From positions 1-5,604 of the forward strand of contig SVUD01000080.1 of assembly GCA_015063445.1 (NCBI GenBank): a DNA stretch of 5,604 bases, read 5' to 3'. This DNA comes from Oscillospiraceae bacterium. Its GTDB lineage: Bacteria > Bacillota_A > Clostridia > Oscillospirales > CAG-272. The number at the start of each line of letters is the position of its first letter. Within the stretch, counting starts at the first letter, position 1. A program made the translations under genes and the position numbers. The notes under the pieces are model-generated. The model saw only the letters and a program-made list of their open reading frames with translations. It was not told where the DNA came from and did no database searches. Positions 1 through 5,604 of this stretch are shown piece by piece.

Positions 1-914
1 TTGAAATAGTTTTTAACGCTCCAATAGAAAACGTGACCTCCTCCGCTCCCGCAGTACCATTACGAGAGGGAGATACCGGGCGAGACGTGGAAAGCGTACA
101 GATAAGACTTAACCGTATTTCCGCAAACTATCCGGGAATACCCAAAATCCCGAATATAGACGGTTTTTTCGGACCTGAAACCACAGATGCCGTAACCGAA
201 TTTCAACGTGTATTCGGCCTTAAGGATGATGGCATAATAGGAAAATCCACATGGTATAAAATACAGTATATTTACAATGCGGTAAAGAGGCTTTATGAGG
301 TCAATTCCGAGGGGCTTACCTATAGTGAGTTACCGACACAATATCCGGGAAGCCTGCAGCTTGGAGATTCAGGAAGAGGAGTTCTGATACTTCAATATTA
401 TCTTGAATACATTTCCCTGTTCGTCCCCACAGTTCAAGCACTGAAGCCTGACGGATCTTTTGGACAGGAAACAAAAAATTCGGTAATTTCATTTCAAAAA
501 ACATACGGATTATCCGAAACAGGAGTCGTAGACAGAGCTGTATGGAACTCAATACAAAGCACTTATTACAACATTCTTTCGGGAGTTGACTATCAGTTCA
601 GCGAGGGAGTTGCCCTACCGTATCCCGGAAGAGTTTTATTTATAGGAGCTGAGGGCGAGGATGTAAGAGCTCTTCAAGAATATCTGAACTACGTTGGCAA
701 CGTATATACCGAAATACCAAGAATCACGGTAGACGGCGTTTTTGGTGAGGATACCGAAAGAGCGGTTGTTGAATTTAACAGACTTTTCGAAATTCCGGGC
801 GAAGAATCTCGTGTTACTGCGCAGACCTGGCGTGCTTTGACGAGTATTTACGAGGATCTTTACATAGGAAGCTTCGTTCGAGAGGGACAGTATCCCGGGT
901 ACATCATAGAATAG
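1..914 (+). CDS. Peptidoglycan-binding protein with three tandem PGB repeats, 5'-partial
   Basis: This is the C-terminal part of a non-catalytic wall-binding protein. The frame is open to the left edge (first full codon at 3, reading EIVFNAPIEN before the GTG at 33). No Shine-Dalgarno site precedes that GTG, so it is probably an internal valine and the gene starts outside the window. Counting from the GTG codon, three PG_binding_1-type domains lie at about residues 9-77, 108-175 and 203-272. Each has the pattern G-x-x-G-x-x-V...Q...DG-x-FG...AV..FQ, with DG at 43-44, 140-141 and 234-235. Their first-helix to DG loop is longer than in the ordinary domain (for example NRISANYPGIPKIPNIDG). A YPG linker precedes domains 2 and 3 and recurs at 287-289, just before the stop. 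No catalytic domain or transmembrane segment is visible. From memory, clostridial homologues carry a SpoIID-like domain N-terminal to such repeats, so a role in spore or cell-wall peptidoglycan is inferred. The family call is firm; the precise role is not. Confidence 0.85.
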   Translation, partial: EIVFNAPIENVTSSAPAVPLREGDTGRDVESVQIRLNRISANYPGIPKIPNIDGFFGPETTDAVTEFQRVFGLKDDGIIGKSTWYKIQYIYNAVKRLYEVNSEGLTYSELPTQYPGSLQLGDSGRGVLILQYYLEYISLFVPTVQALKPDGSFGQETKNSVISFQKTYGLSETGVVDRAVWNSIQSTYYNILSGVDYQFSEGVALPYPGRVLFIGAEGEDVRALQEYLNYVGNVYTEIPRITVDGVFGEDTERAVVEFNRLFEIPGEESRVTAQTWRALTSIYEDLYIGSFVREGQYPGYIIE

Positions 915-918
915 GAGA
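913..918 (+). promoter_or_regulatory. Shine-Dalgarno site of the second peptidoglycan-binding gene
   Basis: AGGAGA lies five bases before the ATG at 924 and overlaps the TAG stop (912-914) of the upstream gene. The near-consensus site supports 924 as a true start. The overlap suggests translational coupling between the two genes. Confidence 0.75.
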
Positions 919-923
919 GTTTT

Positions 924-1448
924 ATGTATTCTGTTGATAATAAAAGGGCGGCAGTACGTGATATCCAACGTTTTTTGCACGTTGTAGGGGAAACGAGAGA
1001 TATTCCTTATCTCACAATTGATGGATTTTACACCGATGAGACGATTGCCGCTGTGCGCGCGTTTCAAAGAATTTTCAGTATCCCGATTACCGGAAAGGTG
1101 GATAGAGATACCTTTGATTTGATTTACAGAGAATATATCACGGCAAAAGAGATACGGAAAAACGGAGCAACAGAATTTAACGAATCTGCGTTTCCGTTAA
1201 AAACAGGTGACAGCGGTAATTCGGTAGCTTATTTAAACGCGTTGATTAACGAAGCTTCACTTTTTTATAAGGATATTCCTTTGACTTACGGAAATTTTTA
1301 TTCTAAAAATACGGAAAATGCAGTTAAGCTTCTTCAAAGATATTTTCGTTGCACAGAAACGGGATACGTAACGCTTAATTTTCTAAACGCATTGAAGAAA
1401 GAAATGACAGAGCGGCAAAATTTCAGAATGCTAAATATAACCTCTTGA
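924..1448 (+). CDS. Small two-repeat peptidoglycan-binding protein
   Basis: This 174-residue protein consists almost entirely of two PG_binding_1-like domains, at about residues 8-68 and 91-157. They share the long-loop form of the three domains in the preceding gene. The first keeps the core pattern (IDGFYTDET..AVRAFQRIF). The second is degenerate: YGNFY replaces the usual DGxFG, although AVKLLQRYF is still recognisable. There is no signal peptide, transmembrane segment or catalytic domain. The ATG has a good Shine-Dalgarno site. The gene starts nine bases after the upstream stop and in the same frame, so it is probably co-transcribed and coupled. It most likely works with its neighbour at peptidoglycan, perhaps in the spore cortex; that is inference from the repeats and context. 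An alternative is that it is the detached C-terminus of one ancestral protein. The absence of an export signal fits a protein acting inside the mother cell or forespore, but does not prove it. Confidence 0.82.
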   Translation: MYSVDNKRAAVRDIQRFLHVVGETRDIPYLTIDGFYTDETIAAVRAFQRIFSIPITGKVDRDTFDLIYREYITAKEIRKNGATEFNESAFPLKTGDSGNSVAYLNALINEASLFYKDIPLTYGNFYSKNTENAVKLLQRYFRCTETGYVTLNFLNALKKEMTERQNFRMLNITS

Positions 1449-1511
1449 TTTCGTCAAAAATAAGATTTGCGATTTAAAAAACATCAGATATCGCTAAACA
1501 TAAAAACAATC

Positions 1512-1519
1512 GGGAGAAA
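1512..1519 (+). promoter_or_regulatory. Shine-Dalgarno site of clpC
   Basis: GGGAGAAA lies a few bases before the ATG at 1523. It is a purine-rich ribosome-binding site at a normal distance. It fixes the start, which also matches the usual ClpC N-terminus (M-x-x-RFTEKAEKAL). Confidence 0.7.
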
Positions 1520-1522
1520 GTA

Positions 1523-3934
1523 ATGAGTAATAGATTTACAGAAAAAGCAGAAAAAGCACTGAATAATGCCGTTAAAATAGCAGAAGAGTACGGTCACAGC
1601 TATATAGGCAGCGAGCATTTACTTATCTCGCTTTGTCAGGACTCATTATCATGCTCCTTTGCGATACTGTCTAAATGCGGAGTGGAAAAAGCAAAGATAG
1701 ATGCGGGAATAAAGGAATATTCGGGTACGGGGTCAAAAACGAGATTGAATTCAAAAAATATGACTCCCGGATGTAGAAAAATAGTGGAAAATTCGTACAA
1801 GAACGCAATTAAGTACTCTTCACAAAAGATAGGAACGGAGCATTTGCTTCTTTCGCTTGTTGAGCAAAAGGATTCTGTTGCAAATAAAATTCTCGAATAT
1901 ATCGGTATCGACGTATTCACCCTAAAGGATGAAATCGTAACGTTTTTACGTTCGACGGATAAGAGCTTTATTCAGAAAAAACAGATCGACGCGCTTCCTC
2001 TGTTGAATCAGTACGGAAAAAATCTTATACGTATGGCAAAGGAGAACAAAATTGATCCGGTAATAGGCAGAGATAAAGAAACCGAAAGGTTGATAAGGAT
2101 ATTGTCGAGGAGAAGTAAGAATAATCCTTGTCTTATAGGTGAAGCGGGTGTTGGAAAAACGGCGATAGTTGAAGGTTTGGCTCAAAGAATAGCTGAAGGA
2201 AACGTTCCAAACAATCTCACGGATAAAATTATATTCTCTGTTGATCTTACTTCTATGGTTGCGGGAGCAAAATACAGAGGTGATTTCGAAGAAAGGATAA
2301 AATCAATAATATCGGAGGCTGCAAAAAACGGCTCAGTGATTCTGTTTATAGATGAAATACACACAATCGTTGGAGCGGGCTCCGCAGAAGGCGCAATCGA
2401 CGCTGCCAATATTTTGAAGCCTGAGCTTGCGAGAAGTAATATACAACTTATAGGCGCAACAACACTAACCGAGTACAGAAAATACATTGAAAAGGATCCT
2501 GCGCTCGAAAGACGCTTTCAGCCGCTTTTGGTTGAAGAAACCGATAACAGAGCTACGCTTGATATCTTAATGAAAGTAAAGGAAAAATACGAAAAGCATC
2601 ATCTCGTCAAAATAAGTGACGACGCTCTTGTAATGGCAGTTAATCTTTCGGATAGATACATTCAGGACAGACACATGCCAGACAAGGCTCTCGACGTTAT
2701 AGATGAGGCGTGCGCAAAAATCAATGTCAGATCATCCGACGGTAAGAAAATTGCAGAAACGGAGAAAAAAATAAGGCAGACCTGCGACATGAAAGAAGAG
2801 GCTGTCAAAAACAAAGATTTCAGACTAGCTGAAAATTTGCACGAAATAGAGAATAGTTATTTAAAGGAACTTTATTTTTTAAAGGATTGTAATACAGATA
2901 ATAATTACGAAAGATACGTTACCGCAGATGATGTAAAAGATATTATTTTCGAGATGACAGGTATACCGATAAAGGATAGAGCGGATGATGAAACGTACGA
3001 GCATCTTTACGAAGCTCTATCAAACAGTGTTATCGGACAGGAGAAAGCGGTATCGCTTTTAGCATCCGCGGTTTTGAGAAGCAAGGTCGGAATTAACGAT
3101 CCTAAAAGACCGAAGGGGATATTTTTATTTTTAGGTGAAAGCGGAGTTGGAAAAACCGCGCTCGGATATGCCTTAGCAAACGTTATTTTTCCGGGCAGAG
3201 AGTCAATCGTGAAGCTCGATATGTCGGAGTTTATGGAAAAGCACTCTGTTTCAAAGATTATCGGCTCGCCTCCGGGCTACGTGGGATATGACGAAGGGGG
3301 CGGTCTATGCGAAAAAATACGCCGTCATCCTTATTCGGTGGTTCTCTTTGATGAAATTGAAAAAGCATCTCTCGAGGTGCAGAATCTTTTGCTTCAAATA
3401 ATGGATGAGGGGATATTGACTGATTCCGCTGGACGTCGCGTAAGCTTTCGCAATACATTTATAATTATGACCTCGAACATTGGCGCTGAGGGCTTGGAAA
3501 AAAACGGGAAACCCGGATTTATTACCGCAAGCGAAGGAAGTAAGATCAACAAAACCGCGGAAAAACTTAAAGCTTTTCTGAAGCCCGAATTTATCAATCG
3601 AATAGACGAAATAATTCCCTTTTCGACTCTTTCGCTTGAAACACTTGGAAAAATCGCAGAGAAAAAGTTGATGGGGCTTAAAGAAAGACTAAATCATATA
3701 GGAGTTGAACTTACTTTTACCGATGAGGTATGCTCGTATATCGCATATAAGGGCGAAGAGGCGGGATTTGGCGCGCGTCCAATCGGTAGGCTCATTGTAA
3801 ATGAAATAGAAAATAAGGTTACCGACATTCTTTTATACAATAAATATGAAAACTTAAAGATTTTCATAGGCGTTGAGGACGGTTGTCTCGTTTTTGAAAG
3901 CAATCATAACGAGCCTGCCGTTAACAACGTATGA
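1523..3934 (+). CDS. clpC: ATP-dependent Clp protease ATP-binding subunit ClpC
   Basis: This cytoplasmic Hsp100 unfoldase forms hexamers that thread substrates, normally into ClpP. The 803-residue length is close to normal for ClpC. The N-domain (about 1-143) has two Clp_N repeats, each with G[ST]EHLL; E31 and E106 align with the phosphoarginine-binding glutamates of B. subtilis ClpC. AAA1 has Walker A GEAGVGKT (206-213), pore loop KYRG (250-253), Walker B ILFIDE (273-278) and arginine fingers R330/R331. The short middle domain (about 407-455) contains a UVR-like segment (424-443) with F433, which separates it from ClpB with its long coiled coil. AAA2 has Walker A GESGVGKT (538-545), pore loop GYVG (585-588), Walker B VVLFDE (606-611), sensor-1 N652, R693 and sensor-2 GARP (750-753). 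The ClpP-docking loop appears to be PGF (664-666), where [LIV]GF is usual. All catalytic motifs are intact. Neither ctsR nor mcsAB lies just upstream; two peptidoglycan-binding genes do, 74 bases away. Confidence 0.95.
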   Translation: MSNRFTEKAEKALNNAVKIAEEYGHSYIGSEHLLISLCQDSLSCSFAILSKCGVEKAKIDAGIKEYSGTGSKTRLNSKNMTPGCRKIVENSYKNAIKYSSQKIGTEHLLLSLVEQKDSVANKILEYIGIDVFTLKDEIVTFLRSTDKSFIQKKQIDALPLLNQYGKNLIRMAKENKIDPVIGRDKETERLIRILSRRSKNNPCLIGEAGVGKTAIVEGLAQRIAEGNVPNNLTDKIIFSVDLTSMVAGAKYRGDFEERIKSIISEAAKNGSVILFIDEIHTIVGAGSAEGAIDAANILKPELARSNIQLIGATTLTEYRKYIEKDPALERRFQPLLVEETDNRATLDILMKVKEKYEKHHLVKISDDALVMAVNLSDRYIQDRHMPDKALDVIDEACAKINVRSSDGKKIAETEKKIRQTCDMKEEAVKNKDFRLAENLHEIENSYLKELYFLKDCNTDNNYERYVTADDVKDIIFEMTGIPIKDRADDETYEHLYEALSNSVIGQEKAVSLLASAVLRSKVGINDPKRPKGIFLFLGESGVGKTALGYALANVIFPGRESIVKLDMSEFMEKHSVSKIIGSPPGYVGYDEGGGLCEKIRRHPYSVVLFDEIEKASLEVQNLLLQIMDEGILTDSAGRRVSFRNTFIIMTSNIGAEGLEKNGKPGFITASEGSKINKTAEKLKAFLKPEFINRIDEIIPFSTLSLETLGKIAEKKLMGLKERLNHIGVELTFTDEVCSYIAYKGEEAGFGARPIGRLIVNEIENKVTDILLYNKYENLKIFIGVEDGCLVFESNHNEPAVNNV

Positions 3935-3951
3935 AAAGTATGATATAAATA

Positions 3952-3996
3952 AAAGCGGAAATGCGAGCCATGTTGATATAGCTTCATTTCCGCTTT
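3952..3996. terminator. Bidirectional terminator between clpC and the M20 peptidase
   Basis: A perfect 12-bp inverted repeat (AAAGCGGAAATG at 3952-3963, CATTTCCGCTTT at 3985-3996) encloses a 21-base loop. The stem can extend inward by four pairs (GAGC 3965-3968 with GCTT 3981-3984, one of them a wobble pair). On the plus strand the hairpin is followed by GTTTTC; on the minus strand it is followed by a TTTTATTTATA stretch. It lies 17 bases after the clpC stop and about 55 bases after the end of the convergent peptidase gene, so it can serve both. Confidence 0.85.
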
Positions 3997-4050
3997 GTTT
4001 TCTGTAATGATAATCTTAAAATCGAGGCTCAAAACAACAAAATATGATAG

Positions 4051-5487
4051 TCATAGAGTTTCAATAAATCTTGTGTAAAATTCTACGGTTTTAATAATTG
4101 TATTCGTTGGAATTTTTTCGTTGTTTCCGTGAATAGAGGCTCTTTCTTCATTAGAAAGCTGCATAGGAGAAAAACGATATACTCTATTGCATATTCTTCC
4201 CCAATGGCGTGAATCGCTGCAGGCAAACATCAGATATGGCGAGACTATAGCATCGCTCCAGACCATATTTATTGCGGCTTTGATTTTTTCATAGCCATCG
4301 GAGTTAAGCTCAGATATAACTGAAGGGTTCATTCCGTCTATTTTTCTTATTGAAATTTCGGAGTCTCTTACGTTTTTTTTCAGATGCAGTAACGCGCTGT
4401 CCATAGTTTCGCCCGGAAGTATTCTGAGATTGGCAATCATTTTTGCTTTTGCGGGTATAACGTTCATTCCTCGTGAGCCTTCCATTTGAGTGAAGGCGCA
4501 GGTGGTACGTAAAAGAGCGTTCATTTCGCCGCCGTTTTTCTTGCAAATAATGTTTATGATAGGTGAAAAACACCATAAATTAGCGAAGAACATTCGGTAT
4601 AAAAAGCTTGAGTGTTTCGCAAGCGTAGTAAACATAGGATACGAGGCATCGGTAAATCTGAATTTAAACGGATGGTTTTCAATCGAAAGACACGCGCGGC
4701 TGAGCGAGCCTATAGGCGTTTTTCTTTTTGGCGATGATGAGTGTCCGCCGTTGCCTGTATATGAAAGTTCTACGTTAAGCATTCCCTTTTCAGCTATACC
4801 GATAAGCGCCGCGGGCTTGGTAACACCAGGAAATACGTTATTTACAATCGCTCCGCCCTCGTCCAAAACAACTGCCGGGATAATACTTTTCTTCTCAAAG
4901 ATATCAACGATTGACGGTGCGCCGTCACCGTTTACTTCTTCGTTACCGCTGAAAGCAAGGTAGATATCGTTTTTTGGAATTTTTCCCGAGGCAATGAAAG
5001 CCTCAAGCGCTTGCATTGCGGCATTTAAAGACGCTTTTGTATCAAGCGTTCCTCTCCCCCAGAGATAACCGTTTTCGATTTCAGCTCCAAACGGATCTTT
5101 ACTCCATTCGCTTTCCTCGACTGATACAACGTCAAAGTGCGCCATCAGGACAGAGGGATTATCGGAGCTTGCGCCGCGATATCTGTAAAGCAATCCTCTT
5201 TTGCCAACCTCGGTGTATTCGCAGCTTTTATATATGTTCGGGAATAAACTCGGTAAAAGAGTCTTAAATTTAGAAAATTCGGACTCGTCGTCGTCGCTTA
5301 TATTCTTGTGCGATACTGTTTTGCATTTAATCATTTCACCGAGATCCGCTATAGCCTTCTCGCCATTAACACTGATAGGCTCGTATTCAGGCTTGTTTTC
5401 TATAGGAACTTTAAAGAGTAACGTTCTTACAAGTATAACGGTTATGAATAAAAATAAAACAGAAAGAAGTATATAAAGATATATCAT
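4051..5487 (-). CDS. Membrane-anchored M20 family metallopeptidase (CPS1/PM20D1-like)
   Basis: This 478-residue predicted di-zinc hydrolase belongs to the M20 carboxypeptidase/aminoacylase family. A hydrophobic helix at residues 2-24 probably anchors it in the membrane; which side the catalytic domain faces cannot be told with certainty. The active-site set appears complete: H117 and D119 in AHFDVV, bridging D149 in GRGTLDTK, catalytic and ligand pair E183/E184 in GNEE, D209 in VLDEGG, and H453 in SIHGNNEKI. The lid domain carries GNGGHSSSP, with H249. Residues about 280-345, including NLWCFSP, ALLRTT and MEGSRGMNVIP, resemble the yeast CPS1/PM20D1 branch rather than the DapE or PepT branches. 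Likely substrates are dipeptides or N-acyl amino acids; the exact one cannot be read from sequence. The ATG at 5487 is preceded by a weak AAGAGAG ribosome-binding site. The gene follows the tRNA-His terminator by about 36 bases, and no convincing promoter is visible in that space. Confidence 0.92.
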   Translation of the reverse strand: MIYLYILLSVLFLFITVILVRTLLFKVPIENKPEYEPISVNGEKAIADLGEMIKCKTVSHKNISDDDESEFSKFKTLLPSLFPNIYKSCEYTEVGKRGLLYRYRGASSDNPSVLMAHFDVVSVEESEWSKDPFGAEIENGYLWGRGTLDTKASLNAAMQALEAFIASGKIPKNDIYLAFSGNEEVNGDGAPSIVDIFEKKSIIPAVVLDEGGAIVNNVFPGVTKPAALIGIAEKGMLNVELSYTGNGGHSSSPKRKTPIGSLSRACLSIENHPFKFRFTDASYPMFTTLAKHSSFLYRMFFANLWCFSPIINIICKKNGGEMNALLRTTCAFTQMEGSRGMNVIPAKAKMIANLRILPGETMDSALLHLKKNVRDSEISIRKIDGMNPSVISELNSDGYEKIKAAINMVWSDAIVSPYLMFACSDSRHWGRICNRVYRFSPMQLSNEERASIHGNNEKIPTNTIIKTVEFYTRFIETL

Positions 5488-5495
5488 ATTATTTT

Positions 5496-5502
5496 CTCTC
5501 TT
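5496..5502 (-). promoter_or_regulatory. Weak Shine-Dalgarno site of the M20 peptidase
   Basis: On the minus strand AAGAGAG lies eight bases before the ATG at 5487. It lacks the GGAGG core but is purine-rich and properly placed, and no better upstream start exists in frame. Confidence 0.45.
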
Positions 5503-5523
5503 TTTACAAATGATAAAAATAAA

Positions 5524-5548
5524 ATCCGCACACGTAACGTGTGCGGAT
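5524..5548 (-). terminator. Intrinsic terminator of the tRNA-His transcript
   Basis: A perfect 11-bp inverted repeat (ATCCGCACACG 5524-5534, CGTGTGCGGAT 5538-5548) has a three-base TAA loop. On the minus strand it starts five bases after the tRNA CCA end and is followed by TTTATTTTTA. A GC-rich stem plus a T-rich tail is the standard form. It separates the tRNA from the peptidase gene, although read-through remains possible. Confidence 0.9.
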
Positions 5549-5553
5549 AATAC

Positions 5554-5604
5554 TGGGGTGAGATACGAGACTCGAACCCGCGACCCTCAGAGCCACAATC
5601 TGAT
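5554..5604 (-). tRNA. tRNA-His (GTG anticodon), partial at the right edge
   Basis: The minus strand reads as tRNA positions 26-76. It has the anticodon stem TCAGA/TCTGA (5599-5603, 5587-5591) and the anticodon loop TTGTGGC (5592-5598) with anticodon GTG at 5594-5596 and T at position 33. A five-base variable loop GGGTC follows. The T arm GCGGG/CTCGT encloses the TTCGAGT loop (5570-5576), and the acceptor 3' strand is ATCTCAC (5558-5564). The discriminator C73 (5557) is the histidine identity base, and CCA is encoded (5554-5556). The D arm and 5' acceptor strand lie outside the window. A complete gene should begin with an extra G followed by GTGAGAT. Confidence 0.95.

Noticed and set aside
33..35. 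GTG at 33 as the start of the first gene
   Set aside because: There is no ribosome-binding site upstream, and the frame continues open to the window edge with plausible protein sequence.
636..1067. 143-codon open frame on the minus strand opposite the peptidoglycan-binding genes
   Set aside because: It spans the junction of two well-supported plus-strand genes and its product has no recognisable domain.
1452..1468. Possible CtsR operator (CGTCAAA at 1452-1458) upstream of clpC
   Set aside because: The second heptamer expected three bases later reads AAGATTT, which does not match GGTCAAA. A half site alone is not support.
1467..1494. Candidate sigma-A promoter (TTGCGA at 1467 with TATCGC at 1489)
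   Set aside because: The -10 element matches only about half of the consensus, and the elements overlap the weak inverted repeat. It is not convincing without expression data.
1523..3934. ClpB disaggregase as an alternative identity
   Set aside because: The middle domain is short and UVR-like rather than the long coiled coil of ClpB, and a GF docking loop is present in AAA2.
4490..4963. 157-codon open frame on the plus strand opposite the peptidase
   Set aside because: It lies wholly inside the minus-strand M20 gene, which has all its catalytic motifs. The plus-strand product has no recognisable domain or ribosome-binding site and is best seen as a shadow frame.

Overview
The window most likely comes from a low-to-moderate GC member of the Bacillota, class Clostridia, probably from a spore-forming gut or anaerobic lineage. 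Four things suggest this: a protein with expanded tandem peptidoglycan-binding repeats of a type I associate with clostridial spore-cortex proteins, a ClpC-type unfoldase with a UVR-like middle domain, purine-rich Shine-Dalgarno sites, and a tRNA-His with an encoded CCA end. A genus cannot be assigned from this sequence alone.

Layout from left to right. Positions 1-914 (+) hold the C-terminal part of a larger peptidoglycan-binding protein. Its reading frame is open to the left edge, so the gene begins outside the window. Positions 924-1448 (+) hold a small second peptidoglycan-binding protein with two more repeats. It lies in the same reading frame as the first gene, is separated from it by one TAG stop, and has its own Shine-Dalgarno site. 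After a 74-base gap comes a full-length ClpC ATPase at 1523-3934 (+). A perfect 12-bp inverted repeat at 3952-3996 separates it from a convergent membrane-anchored M20 metallopeptidase at 4051-5487 (-), and probably terminates transcription from both sides. At the right edge, also on the minus strand, is the 3' two-thirds of a tRNA-His (5554 to beyond the edge), followed by its own strong terminator hairpin (5524-5548).

The three plus-strand genes may be one transcription unit, since no terminator or convincing promoter is visible between them. The first two probably act together at peptidoglycan (cell wall or spore cortex), because five copies of the same unusual long-loop repeat are split 3+2 between them. 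ClpC is a cytoplasmic protein-quality-control unfoldase that normally works with ClpP. Here it lies without ctsR, mcsA or mcsB immediately upstream, although it keeps the residues expected for phosphoarginine recognition. The M20 peptidase and tRNA-His form a separate minus-strand group.

No mobile element, CRISPR array or clearly novel system is visible. No gene-free stretch exceeds about 120 bases. The observations most worth checking are the in-frame split of the repeat protein, the missing N-terminal domain of that protein off the left edge, and the unusual position of clpC.
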